From assembly GCF_900109205.1 (NCBI RefSeq), contig NZ_FNZB01000001.1, forward strand, positions 682,001 through 746,000: 64,000 nucleotides of DNA, in the 5' to 3' direction. Shown piece after piece: positions 52,740 to 64,000 of the stretch. This DNA is from Sphingomonas sp. OV641 (lineage in GTDB: Bacteria > Pseudomonadota > Alphaproteobacteria > Sphingomonadales > Sphingomonadaceae). The notes below the pieces were generated by a model, which did no database searches, was not told where the DNA came from, and saw only the letters and a program-made list of their open reading frames with translations. The translations under genes and the position numbers were made by a program. The first letter of the stretch is position 1. Every line of letters begins with the position of its first letter.

Positions 52740-53092
52740 TGGCAACGAGCGTTCGTGAGCGCCCTGCGGCGCTGATCCTCACCGACACAGCCAAAGCCCG
52801 CATCGCCGCGCTGATGGCCAGCGCGCCTGAAGGCGCAATCGGCGTGAAGCTCTCGACGCCGCGACGCGGCTGTTCGGGGCTCGCCTATTCGGTCGACTAT
52901 GTCACCGAAGCCCAGCCATTTGACGAGCGGATCGTAACCGAGGGCGGCACGCTATTCGTCGATGGCGGATCGATCCTGTATCTGATCGGGTCGACCATGG
53001 ACTGGGTCGAGGACGATTTCACCGCCGGCTTCGTTTTCAACAACCCTAACGCCAAGGGTGCCTGTGGTTGTGGAGAGAGCTTCACGGTCTGA
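52739..53092 (+). CDS. sufA: HesB/IscA-type Fe-S carrier SufA
   Basis: 117 residues. The three conserved cysteines of the A-type carrier are present: PRRGCSGLAY and the terminal GACGCGESF. SufA accepts clusters from SufBCD and transfers them. Its start shares one base with the sufT stop (TGATG). It is the last gene of the suf operon; an imperfect hairpin around GCTGC/GCAGC lies about 10 bases after the stop, without a U-run. Confidence 0.96.
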   Translation: MATSVRERPAALILTDTAKARIAALMASAPEGAIGVKLSTPRRGCSGLAYSVDYVTEAQPFDERIVTEGGTLFVDGGSILYLIGSTMDWVEDDFTAGFVFNNPNAKGACGCGESFTV

Positions 53093-53159
53093 TCCGGGAC
53101 AAGCTGCGCTGCAGCATCCCACGTGACTCCTGCGCGGCGGGCGCTAAGCTCGACGGGTG

Positions 53160-55589
53160 ATGACTTCGCCCGAAACCGCGCCCGTCGATGCCCGCTCGCC
53201 GCTCGCTGCCCGCATCGTCGACACCCTCATTCACCGCATCGGCAAGGACGAACGCGCGGCGCGCAAGCATGACTGGCTTGCCGCGACGATCCTGACGCTG
53301 CGGGACGAGATCATCGACAAATGGATGGCATCGACCCGGCAAGCCCATGCCGCAGGTGCGAAGCGCGTCTATTATTTGAGCCTTGAATTCCTGATCGGGC
53401 GCCTGTTGCGCGATGCGCTGTTCAACCTGGGGCGTAACGCCGAGGTGGCGGAGGCGCTGGCGTCGCTGGGCGTGGACCTCGCCGAGATCGAGGAGATCGA
53501 GCCTGACGCGGCACTGGGCAACGGCGGGCTCGGGCGTCTTGCTGCCTGCTTCATGGAGAGCATGGCGACGCTTGAACTGCCCGCCTACGGCTATGGCATC
53601 CGTTATGTGAACGGTATGTTCCGGCAGCGGATCGACGACGGCTGGCAGGTCGAGCTTCCGGAAACCTGGCTGGCGCATGGCAACCCTTGGGAGTTCGAAC
53701 GGCGGGAAAGCGCCTATTTCGTCGGCTTTGGTGGCGAGGTCACCGGGAATGAGGTGGGCCATGTTCACTGGAAGCCGGCCGAGGCGGTCGAGGCCGTTGC
53801 CTATGACACGCCGGTGGTGGGATGGCGTGGCAAGCGGGTGAACACCCTTCGCCTGTGGAGCGCCCGCGCGTTTGATCCCATCCGTCTCGATGCGTTCAAT
53901 GCCGGTGATCACATCGGCGCGTTGGCCGGCCAGGCGCGGGCGGAAAGCCTGGTGCGTGTGCTTTACCCCTCCGATTCCAGCGCTGCGGGCCAGGAACTGC
54001 GGCTGCGGCAGGAGTATTTCTTCTCCTCGGCGTCGATCCAGGACATTGTCCGTCGCCATGTTCAGTATTTCGGCGATGTGCGGACCTTGCCCGACAAGGC
54101 GGCGATCCAGCTGAACGACACGCATCCGGCCGTTTCGGTGGCCGAGTTGATGCGGCTGCTGATCGATCATCATGACCTGCCGTTCGAAGAAGCGTGGGAG
54201 GTCACGCGCAAGACATTCGGCTACACCAATCACACGCTGTTGCCGGAAGCGCTGGAAAGCTGGCCGCTGCCGCTGTTCGAGCGGCTGCTGCCGCGGCACA
54301 TGCAACTCGTCTATGCGATCAACGGGCGGGTGCTTCGGGAAGCGCGAAAGGCGGAGGGCACGACCGATCATTCGGTGGCGGCGATCAGCCTGATTGACGA
54401 GAATGGCGAACGTCGGGTGCGCATGGCCAATCTGGCGTTCGCCGGCAGCCACAGCGTCAACGGCGTTGCGGCGTTGCACACCGATCTGATGAAGCAGACG
54501 GTGTTCGCGGATCTCCACCGCCTTTACCCCGACCGCATCAACAACAAGACCAATGGCATAACGCCGCGCCGCTGGCTGATGGATTGCAACCAGGGGCTGA
54601 CGGCCCTGATCCGCGACGCGATCGGGCCCGACTTCTACGATGACGCGGCCAAGCTCAACGCGCTGGATTCTTTTGCAGACGATGCTTCGTTCCGGGAGCG
54701 TTTTGCCGCGGTGAAGCGTTCAAACAAGGTGGCGCTGTCGAACTTCATCAAGGAAAACACCGGTTTGCGCGTCGATCCGGCGGCATTGTTCGACGTGCAG
54801 ATCAAGCGCATCCACGAATATAAGCGCCAATTGCTCAACATCATCGAGACGGTGGCGCTTTACGATCAGATCCGCAGCCACCCGGAAAAGGACTGGATCC
54901 CGCGGGTGAAGCTGTTCGCCGGCAAGGCAGCGTCCAGTTACCACAATGCCAAACTGATCATCAAACTGGCCAATGATGTTGCGAAACGCATCAACAGCGA
55001 TCCGTCGGTGGGCGGGCTGCTGAAGGTGGCGTTCATTCCCAATTACAACGTCAGCCTGGCGGAACGCATCATTCCCGCCGCAGACCTTTCGGAGCAGATC
55101 TCCACGGCCGGGATGGAAGCCTCCGGTACCGGCAACATGAAGTTCGCGCTGAACGGTGCACTCACCATCGGGACGCTCGACGGCGCCAATATCGAGATCA
55201 AGGACCATGTCGGTAACGACAACATCGTGATCTTCGGGCTCACGGCGGATGAGGTGGCGGCGAAGCGCGCAGGAGAGTACCGGCCGCGCGAGGTGATCGA
55301 GGGCAGCCGCGAATTGTCCCAGGCGGTGAATGCCATTGCGTCCGGTGTCTTCTCTCCGGACGATCCCGACCGTTATCGGGACCTGATGAACGGCCTCTAC
55401 GACCATGACTGGTTCATGGTTGCGGCTGATTTCGACAGCTATGCGGCCGCGCAGCGAACGGTTGACGCCCGATGGGCGGATCAGGCCAGCTGGCGGGCGT
55501 CTGCGATCAGGAATGTCGCCCGGGTGGGCTGGTTCTCCTCCGACCGGACGATCAGCGAATATGCACGTGAGATCTGGGGCGTGATGTGA
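53160..55589 (+). CDS. glgP: Glycogen phosphorylase
   Basis: 809 residues. Family motifs: YYLSLEFLIGRLL, LGNGGLGRLAACF, and the PLP site EASGTGNMKFALNGALTIGT with lysine at 661. It releases glucose 1-phosphate from glycogen. The ATG at 53160 is chosen; a GTG directly before it (53157) is also in frame. It is first of the glg operon and its stop overlaps the glgB GTG start by four bases. Confidence 0.97.
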   Translation: MTSPETAPVDARSPLAARIVDTLIHRIGKDERAARKHDWLAATILTLRDEIIDKWMASTRQAHAAGAKRVYYLSLEFLIGRLLRDALFNLGRNAEVAEALASLGVDLAEIEEIEPDAALGNGGLGRLAACFMESMATLELPAYGYGIRYVNGMFRQRIDDGWQVELPETWLAHGNPWEFERRESAYFVGFGGEVTGNEVGHVHWKPAEAVEAVAYDTPVVGWRGKRVNTLRLWSARAFDPIRLDAFNAGDHIGALAGQARAESLVRVLYPSDSSAAGQELRLRQEYFFSSASIQDIVRRHVQYFGDVRTLPDKAAIQLNDTHPAVSVAELMRLLIDHHDLPFEEAWEVTRKTFGYTNHTLLPEALESWPLPLFERLLPRHMQLVYAINGRVLREARKAEGTTDHSVAAISLIDENGERRVRMANLAFAGSHSVNGVAALHTDLMKQTVFADLHRLYPDRINNKTNGITPRRWLMDCNQGLTALIRDAIGPDFYDDAAKLNALDSFADDASFRERFAAVKRSNKVALSNFIKENTGLRVDPAALFDVQIKRIHEYKRQLLNIIETVALYDQIRSHPEKDWIPRVKLFAGKAASSYHNAKLIIKLANDVAKRINSDPSVGGLLKVAFIPNYNVSLAERIIPAADLSEQISTAGMEASGTGNMKFALNGALTIGTLDGANIEIKDHVGNDNIVIFGLTADEVAAKRAGEYRPREVIEGSRELSQAVNAIASGVFSPDDPDRYRDLMNGLYDHDWFMVAADFDSYAAAQRTVDARWADQASWRASAIRNVARVGWFSSDRTISEYAREIWGVM

Positions 55590-57739
55590 AGCCACCGGCC
55601 GGCGCTATCGAGGCATTGCTCAGGGGGCGTCACGATGATCCCTTTGCCCTGCTAGGCACTCATGCCGGCCCTGCGGGTACTTTCGCGAGAGCGCTGGTGC
55701 CCGGTGCGGAAACACTGGAGGCGTTCAGCCTTTCCGGCGAGCGGCTCGGCACGCTTGAGCAAGTCGATCCGCGCGGTCTGTTCGAGGGAAATGTTAGCGG
55801 CGAGCCGCAACCGCTCCGATATCGCGCCACGGCTTCCGGATCGGATTGGTTTGTGACCGATCCTTACACGTTCGGTCCGGTCCTAGGCCCGGTTGACGAT
55901 CTGCTGATGGCGGAAGGCACGCACTTTCGGCTGCACGACAAGCTTGGCGCGCACCTCATCGAGCATGAAGGGGCGAGTGGGGTTCACTTCGCCGTCTGGA
56001 CGCCCAACGCGCAGCGCGTATCAGTGGTGGGTGACTTCAACGATTGGGATGGCAGGCGCCACCCGATGCGCCGGCGCACCGATGTCGGCGTCTGGGAGAT
56101 CTTCATCCCCGATCTCGGCGACGGCCGGCATTACAAATATGAGATCGTTGGCCCTGACGGCCAGCTGCAACCGCTGAAGGCTGACCCTTATGCCTTTGCG
56201 TCAGAGCTGAGGCCGGCGACCGCGTCCATTACCGCCACGCCCCTCGCGCATGAATGGGGCGACGATGATCACCGCGCGCATTGGGCCAGTGTCGATCCCC
56301 GTCGCGTGCCGATCAGTATCTACGAAGTGCATGCGGGCTCGTGGGATCGCGACGAGACCGGTTGGTTTCTAAGCTGGGACGATCTGGCCGATCGGCTGAT
56401 CCCCTATGTCGTCGATATGGGGTTCACCCATATCGAGTTCCTTCCCATCTCCGAGCATCCCTATGATCCCTCCTGGGGGTATCAGACGACCGGGCTGTAC
56501 GCGCCATCGGCGCGATTCGGCGATATCGAAGGATTCGCCCGCTTCGTGGATGGTGCGCATCGCGCGGGCGTCGGCGTCCTGCTGGATTGGGTGCCGGCCC
56601 ACTTCCCGACCGATGCGCATGGGCTTGCCCGGTTCGATGGCACGGCGCTGTACGAACATGAGGATCCAAGGCTGGGCTATCACCCGGACTGGAACACGGC
56701 GATCTACAATTTCGGGCGGCGCGAAGTATCTGCCTTTCTGGTGAACAACGCGCTTTTCTGGGCCGAACGGTACCACGTCGATGGCTTGCGGGTCGATGCG
56801 GTGGCGTCGATGCTGTACCGCGATTACAGCCGCAAGGCGGGCGAATGGGTCCCCAATACCGAAGGCGGCCGGGAAAACTGGGAAGCGGCGTCTTTCCTGC
56901 AGTCCATGAACCGCGCGGTTTATGGCGCGCATCCCGGCTTCTTCACGGTTGCCGAGGAGTCCACGGCGTGGCCGGGCGTCACGCATCCGGCGCATAGCGG
57001 CGGGCTGGGGTTCGGGTTCAAGTGGAACATGGGCTTCATGCACGATACGCTGAAGTACATGGCGCGCGAGCCGGTGCATCGCAGGCATCATCACCACGAC
57101 ATCACCTTTGGCCTGGTGTACGCGTTCAGCGAAAATTACGTGCTGCCGCTCAGCCATGACGAAGTGGTGCACGGCAAAGGATCGCTGCTCACCAAGATGA
57201 GCGGCGACGATTGGCAGCAATTCGCCAATCTGCGTGCTTTCTACGCGATGATGTGGGGCTATCCGGGCAAGAAGCTGCTGTTCATGGGGCAGGAATTTGC
57301 CCAGCGGCGCGAATGGAGCGAGGATCGCGCGCTCGACTGGGATCTGTGCCAATCGACCGCGCATGAAGGTGTTCGCAAGCTCGTTCGCGATCTGAACCTT
57401 CTGTACCGTCAGAAACCGGCGCTTCATGCGCTCGATTGCGAACCCGACGGGTTCGAATGGCTGGTGGCTGACGATGCCCAGAATTCTGTGTTCGTCTGGC
57501 TTCGCAAGGCGCCGGGCGCGCCGCCCATCGCGGTGGTGTGCAACATGACGCCCGTGGCGCGGGCGCCATATCGCCTGCCGCTGCCCAAAGCGGGAAAGTG
57601 GCGCGAAATCCTCAATTCGGATGCGCACGACTATTGGGGATCCGGCCTTGGCAATCTTGGTGGAGTGGAGGCCAAGGATGGGTTCGCCATGGTGACACTG
57701 CCGCCGCTTGCCACGATCATGTTCGAGTTTGCGGAGTGA
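55586..57739 (+). CDS. glgB: 1,4-alpha-glucan branching enzyme
   Basis: 717 residues from GTG at 55586 (GTGA overlap with glgP). Two N-terminal modules (PFALLGTH and [23 protein letters not shown] as CBM48) precede the GH13 barrel: [26 protein letters not shown] with the nucleophile aspartate, [13 protein letters not shown] with the acid glutamate, and [12 protein letters not shown]. It makes alpha-1,6 branches in glycogen. A structured 115-base gap separates it from glgC. Confidence 0.97.
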   Translation: MKPPAGAIEALLRGRHDDPFALLGTHAGPAGTFARALVPGAETLEAFSLSGERLGTLEQVDPRGLFEGNVSGEPQPLRYRATASGSDWFVTDPYTFGPVLGPVDDLLMAEGTHFRLHDKLGAHLIEHEGASGVHFAVWTPNAQRVSVVGDFNDWDGRRHPMRRRTDVGVWEIFIPDLGDGRHYKYEIVGPDGQLQPLKADPYAFASELRPATASITATPLAHEWGDDDHRAHWASVDPRRVPISIYEVHAGSWDRDETGWFLSWDDLADRLIPYVVDMGFTHIEFLPISEHPYDPSWGYQTTGLYAPSARFGDIEGFARFVDGAHRAGVGVLLDWVPAHFPTDAHGLARFDGTALYEHEDPRLGYHPDWNTAIYNFGRREVSAFLVNNALFWAERYHVDGLRVDAVASMLYRDYSRKAGEWVPNTEGGRENWEAASFLQSMNRAVYGAHPGFFTVAEESTAWPGVTHPAHSGGLGFGFKWNMGFMHDTLKYMAREPVHRRHHHHDITFGLVYAFSENYVLPLSHDEVVHGKGSLLTKMSGDDWQQFANLRAFYAMMWGYPGKKLLFMGQEFAQRREWSEDRALDWDLCQSTAHEGVRKLVRDLNLLYRQKPALHALDCEPDGFEWLVADDAQNSVFVWLRKAPGAPPIAVVCNMTPVARAPYRLPLPKAGKWREILNSDAHDYWGSGLGNLGGVEAKDGFAMVTLPPLATIMFEFAE

Positions 57740-57770
57740 GCGGCAGACGCTTGATGTAGATGATTGTTGG

Positions 57771-57838
57771 TGGAGGGGCTGTCCTCCAGAGATGCCATGC
57801 CGGAGGGACTACCTCCACGAACCCTCTCGAAATGAGGG
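57771..57838 (+). promoter_or_regulatory. Three successive small hairpins in the glgB-glgC gap
   Basis: TGGAGG/CCTCCA (57771-57788), GGAGG/CCTCC (57802-57816) and CCCTC/GAGGG (57822-57838) are each perfect stems. They place GGAGG-type sequences in paired contexts just before the glgC ribosome region, which suits translational control. Confidence 0.5.
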
Positions 57839-57854
57839 GAGAAAGAAGACGAGG

Positions 57855-59114
57855 ATGGAACACCGGAAGGGACAGCCGCTCGCGCGTGACGCCATGGCTT
57901 ATGTGCTTGCGGGGGGACGCGGCAGCCGTCTGGCGGAGCTGACCGATACGCGCGCAAAGCCGGCGGTATATTTCGGTGGCAAGAGCCGGATCATCGACTT
58001 CGCGCTGTCGAACGCCATCAACTCCGGCATTCGGCGGATCGGTGTCGCCACGCAATACAAGGCGCACTCGCTAATCCGGCATCTTCAGCGCGGGTGGAAC
58101 TTCCTTCGCCCCGAGCGAAACGAAAGCTTCGATATCCTGCCCGCGTCGCAGCGCGTGAGTGAATTTCAATGGTATGAGGGCACGGCCGATGCCGTGTTCC
58201 AGAACATCGACATCATCGAAAGCTACGATCCCGAATATATGGTGATCCTGGCTGGTGATCACATCTACAAGATGGATTACGAGCTGATGCTGCAGCAGCA
58301 TTGCGAGCAGGAAGCCGATGTGACGGTCGCGTGCATGGAAGTGCCGCGGATGGAAGCGGTCGCCTTTGGCGTCATGCACATAGACGAGACCGGCCGGATC
58401 ATCGACTTTGTCGAGAAGCCCGCCGATCCCCCCGCCATGCCGGGCAAGCCGGACGTGGCGCTCGCATCCATGGGGATCTACGTTTTCAAGACGTCGCTGT
58501 TGATCGATCAGTTGCGACGGGATGCGGAAACCCCGGGATCGAACCGGGATTTCGGCCGCGATATCGTGCCGTGGTTGGTGAAGAACGGCAAAGCCGTGGC
58601 CCATCAGTTCAGCACGTCGTGCGTTCGCTCCTCCAACGAAGCGTCCGCCTATTGGCGCGATGTCGGGACGGTGGATGCCTATTGGAAGGCCAACATCGAT
58701 CTTACCGATGTGGTGCCGGCGCTGGATCTGTATGATCGATCATGGCCGATCTCCACCTATTCGGAGCTTACGCCTCCAGCAAAGTTCGTCCATGATATTG
58801 ACGGGCGGCGTGGATCGGCAGTCGCAAGCCTGGTTTCGGGTGATTGTATCGTCTCGGGTTCCTCCATCTATCGGTCGCTGCTGTTCACCGGCGTCCGCAC
58901 GCACAGTTTCGCCATGCTCGATGAAGCGGTGGTCCTGCCCTATGTGAAGGTCGGGCGCGGCGCTCGGCTTCGCAAGGTGGTGATCGATCGAGGGGTTCAG
59001 ATCCCCGACGGGCTGGTCGTGGGGGACGATCCGCAACTTGATGCTCGGCGCTTCCGGCGCACGGATGAAGGGATCTGTCTCATCACAAAGCCGATGATCG
59101 ATCGGCTAGTATGA
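57855..59114 (+). CDS. glgC: Glucose-1-phosphate adenylyltransferase
   Basis: 419 residues. The nucleotidyltransferase start [16 protein letters not shown], the activator-site region [21 protein letters not shown] (Lys), and [16 protein letters not shown] are diagnostic. It makes ADP-glucose, the committed and usually allosterically regulated step in glycogen synthesis. The ATG at 57855 follows GGAGAAAG and GAGG; the longer frame from 57708 overlaps glgB and is rejected. The leader carries three small hairpins. Confidence 0.97.
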   Translation: MEHRKGQPLARDAMAYVLAGGRGSRLAELTDTRAKPAVYFGGKSRIIDFALSNAINSGIRRIGVATQYKAHSLIRHLQRGWNFLRPERNESFDILPASQRVSEFQWYEGTADAVFQNIDIIESYDPEYMVILAGDHIYKMDYELMLQQHCEQEADVTVACMEVPRMEAVAFGVMHIDETGRIIDFVEKPADPPAMPGKPDVALASMGIYVFKTSLLIDQLRRDAETPGSNRDFGRDIVPWLVKNGKAVAHQFSTSCVRSSNEASAYWRDVGTVDAYWKANIDLTDVVPALDLYDRSWPISTYSELTPPAKFVHDIDGRRGSAVASLVSGDCIVSGSSIYRSLLFTGVRTHSFAMLDEAVVLPYVKVGRGARLRKVVIDRGVQIPDGLVVGDDPQLDARRFRRTDEGICLITKPMIDRLV

Positions 59115-59205
59115 GGGTGACGGCGGTACGATTGATCAGCGGGCAGCGGCCGCGCGATGCGGCTAACGATCACATGGTCGCTTTGCGTTCCGCCGAGGAG
59201 AGGGG

Positions 59206-62255
<3,050 letters not shown>

Positions 62256-62335
62256 TCCTGGGTGATCAAGCCGCTCGATAGCTCGTCTGTGTCAGCTATG
62301 CCGGTACTCCTGTCGCTGGATTGGCCGGGGGCCGA

Positions 62336-64000
62336 ATGGTGAACGCCAGCGCCGATGAAGAGACGACATCACACCCGGTGATGACGCACGTGTTTCGCGT
62401 CAGGGCGCCTAAGGCGAACCAGCTGTGGCTCTGCCTGTTCGATGCCGCGGGTGAGACGCGCCTGCCGATGGTCAGAGACGGTGAGCATTGGTGCTGCGAT
62501 CTGACGCTGGCGCAAGGAACGCGATACGGGCTGCGCGCAGCTGGCCCGCCTCCGTTTGATTGCAGCAAGCTGCTCGTCGATCCGGGCGCCACGCACCTCG
62601 ATGGCCCGTTCACCTACCATCCCGAACTGTGCGAGCCGGGCCTGGATACGGCGGCGCTGGTGCCAAAGGCGGTCGTGACCAGGCCGTTGCCGCCGCTTCC
62701 GCCGCGAGCGCCGGTCTTCAAGGCCGGCGGACTTATCTATGAAGTGAATGTTCGTGGGTTCACCATGCTGCACCCGGACGTGCCGGAGGAGCTGCGTGGC
62801 ACCGTGGCTGCACTCGCCCACCCTGCGGTGATCGCACACCTGAGGCGCTTGGGAGTGGATGCGGTCGAGCTGATGCCGGTGGTCGCCTGGATCGACGAGC
62901 GGCACCTTCCGCCACTCGGCTTGCGCAATGCCTGGGGATATAACCCGGTGGTGCCGATGGCACTCGACCCCAGGCTCTGCCCAGGCGGCATGGCAGAGCT
63001 GCGCGCGACCGTGGAGGCGCTGCGGCAGGAGGGGATCGGCACCATCCTGGATCTCGTGTTCAACCATAGCGGTGAAAGCGACCTGCATGGGCCCACGCTA
63101 TCGTTCAGGGGGCTGGATGATCAGGTCTATGCGCGCGCACCGGACGGCGCCCTCATCAACGATGCGGGCACGGGCAATATCCTGGACTTCGGGCAACCAC
63201 ATGTTCGAGAAATGACGCTTGCGACCCTGCGACACTTCGTCACTCAGGCAGGCGTCGACGGTTTCCGCTTCGATCTCGCACCCGTGCTTGCGCGGTCACC
63301 CGGTTTCGATCCGAATGCTGCGATCTTTGCGGAGATCGCGGCGGACCCGCTTCTTGCCGACAGGATCATGATCGCCGAGCCCTGGGACGTCGGGCCGGGA
63401 GGGTATCAGCTTGGCGCCTTTCCCTCGACCTGGCTTGAGTGGAATGACCGTTTCAGGGACGACGTCCGCCGTTTCTGGCGTGGTGACGGAAGTGCGGGGG
63501 CGCTGGCGACGCGCCTGGCTGGATCTACGGACATCTTCGGGACTGAACGGACGCGCAGCGTGAATTTCGTTGCTGCCCATGATGGATTCACCCTTGCCGA
63601 CACCGTGGCCTATGCCGCGCGGCACAATCACGCGAATGGCGAACAGAACCGCGATGGTCACGCCGACGAGGTGAGTTGGAACGCAGGCTCGGAAGGGGAG
63701 GGCAGGGGTGAGGACGTGCGCGCGCTGCTCGCCAGCCTTTTCGCGGCGCGGGGCACGATCATGCTGACCGCCGGGGACGAATTCGGACGCACCCAGGGCG
63801 GCAACAACAATGCTTATGCCCAGGATAATGCCACGTCCTGGCTGAACTGGAGCGCCCGCGATCGCGACCTGGAGCGCTATGTGGCAGGTCTCGCCGCCTG
63901 GCGGCGTGCGAACGCCGGCATCGGCGCGCCGGGGATCCGGCACGATCTTACATGGTCGACGATCAGGGGCGGCGCGATGAACGCCGCCGACTGGGAAGCT
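62336..64000 (+). CDS. glgX: Glycogen debranching enzyme GlgX, 3' end outside window
   Basis: 555 residues are visible and the frame is open at the right edge. An N-terminal CBM48-like module (HVFRVRAPKANQLWLCLFDAAGE) is followed by the GH13 barrel: GYNPVVPMALDPRL, ILDLVFNHSGES, nucleophile GVDGFRFDLAPVLAR, acid IMIAEPWDVGPGGYQLG, and FVAAHDGFTLADTVAY. It hydrolyses alpha-1,6 branches of phosphorylase-trimmed glycogen. The ATG at 62336 (GGGGGCC upstream) is the likeliest start. It is the sixth gene of the glg operon, 80 bases after pgm. Confidence 0.95.
   Translation, partial: MVNASADEETTSHPVMTHVFRVRAPKANQLWLCLFDAAGETRLPMVRDGEHWCCDLTLAQGTRYGLRAAGPPPFDCSKLLVDPGATHLDGPFTYHPELCEPGLDTAALVPKAVVTRPLPPLPPRAPVFKAGGLIYEVNVRGFTMLHPDVPEELRGTVAALAHPAVIAHLRRLGVDAVELMPVVAWIDERHLPPLGLRNAWGYNPVVPMALDPRLCPGGMAELRATVEALRQEGIGTILDLVFNHSGESDLHGPTLSFRGLDDQVYARAPDGALINDAGTGNILDFGQPHVREMTLATLRHFVTQAGVDGFRFDLAPVLARSPGFDPNAAIFAEIAADPLLADRIMIAEPWDVGPGGYQLGAFPSTWLEWNDRFRDDVRRFWRGDGSAGALATRLAGSTDIFGTERTRSVNFVAAHDGFTLADTVAYAARHNHANGEQNRDGHADEVSWNAGSEGEGRGEDVRALLASLFAARGTIMLTAGDEFGRTQGGNNNAYAQDNATSWLNWSARDRDLERYVAGLAAWRRANAGIGAPGIRHDLTWSTIRGGAMNAADWEA

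Noticed and set aside
53093..53159. Intrinsic terminator after sufA
   Set aside because: An imperfect GCTGC/GCAGC hairpin exists but no T-run follows; read-through into glgP cannot be excluded, so it was not annotated as a terminator.
62299..62343. Short frame between pgm and glgX
   Set aside because: Only 14 codons, overlaps the likely glgX start, no ribosome site.

Overview
The window reads as a chromosomal segment of a GC-rich alphaproteobacterium, most likely a sphingomonad (Sphingomonadaceae). Supporting this are the tonB-exbB-exbD-exbD cluster, a SUF operon led by an Rrf2 regulator, the cca / CoA-pyrophosphatase / DUF1285 cluster, short GTCATCCC...GGGGTGAC intergenic repeats, and the high-GC codon use that produces long antisense shadow frames. 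This assignment is inference from gene content; no rRNA or species-level marker is present.

Layout. 1-9079: the end of a surface-polysaccharide cluster (GT4 fragment, FkbM methyltransferase, a methyltransferase-like protein, a tandem GT2 enzyme, and a 1424-residue protein combining TPR, RgpF-like, GT4 and GT2 parts). 9080-13316: a 31-codon membrane micro-ORF, tRNA-Arg(TCT), a YhhQ-type queuosine-precursor transporter, purC-purS-purQ and an alpha/beta hydrolase. 13611-21859: parC, a GGDEF-EAL enzyme converging on cca, Nudix, DUF1285, a GNAT, folB and an unknown secreted protein. 22102-25201: energy transduction (tonB-exbB-exbD-exbD) and a secreted TPR protein. 25202-27886: queC-queE bracketed by two repeat-rich islands. 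27887-33158: a DUF4130-UdgX fusion, a hemerythrin, and an inositol-phosphate module (a cytidylyltransferase and inositol-phosphate synthase, divergent from a CDP-alcohol phosphotransferase coupled to a MaoC hydratase). 33212-46770: sodC, fur, rimI-tsaB, nitroreductase, nfuA, a YcaQ-like DNA glycosylase, Asp/Asn hydroxylase, M16 protease, acyl-CoA synthetase, gamma-glutamyltransferase and pyrD. 46914-53092: rrf2-sufB-(small ORF)-sufC-sufD-sufS-sufT-sufA. 53160-64000: glycogen operon glgP-glgB-glgC-glgA-pgm-glgX, the last gene running off the window.

How genes work together. The SUF operon builds Fe-S clusters (NfuA at 36174 is a carrier), which radical-SAM QueE needs. QueC and QueE act in 7-deazaguanine (queuosine precursor) synthesis and the YhhQ homologue can import such precursors. 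Ino1, the nucleotidyltransferase and the CDP-alcohol phosphotransferase together suggest a CDP-inositol route. TonB/ExbB/ExbD energise outer-membrane receptors. The glg genes form a near-complete glycogen synthesis and degradation pathway with overlapping stop/start codons.

Most of the window is ordinary core genome. The best candidates for something less described are the inositol-phosphate module, the multi-domain glycosyltransferase, the small ORF inside the suf operon, the repeat islands around queCE, and several structured intercistronic RNAs. No CRISPR array, transposase, integrase, phage gene or rRNA was seen.
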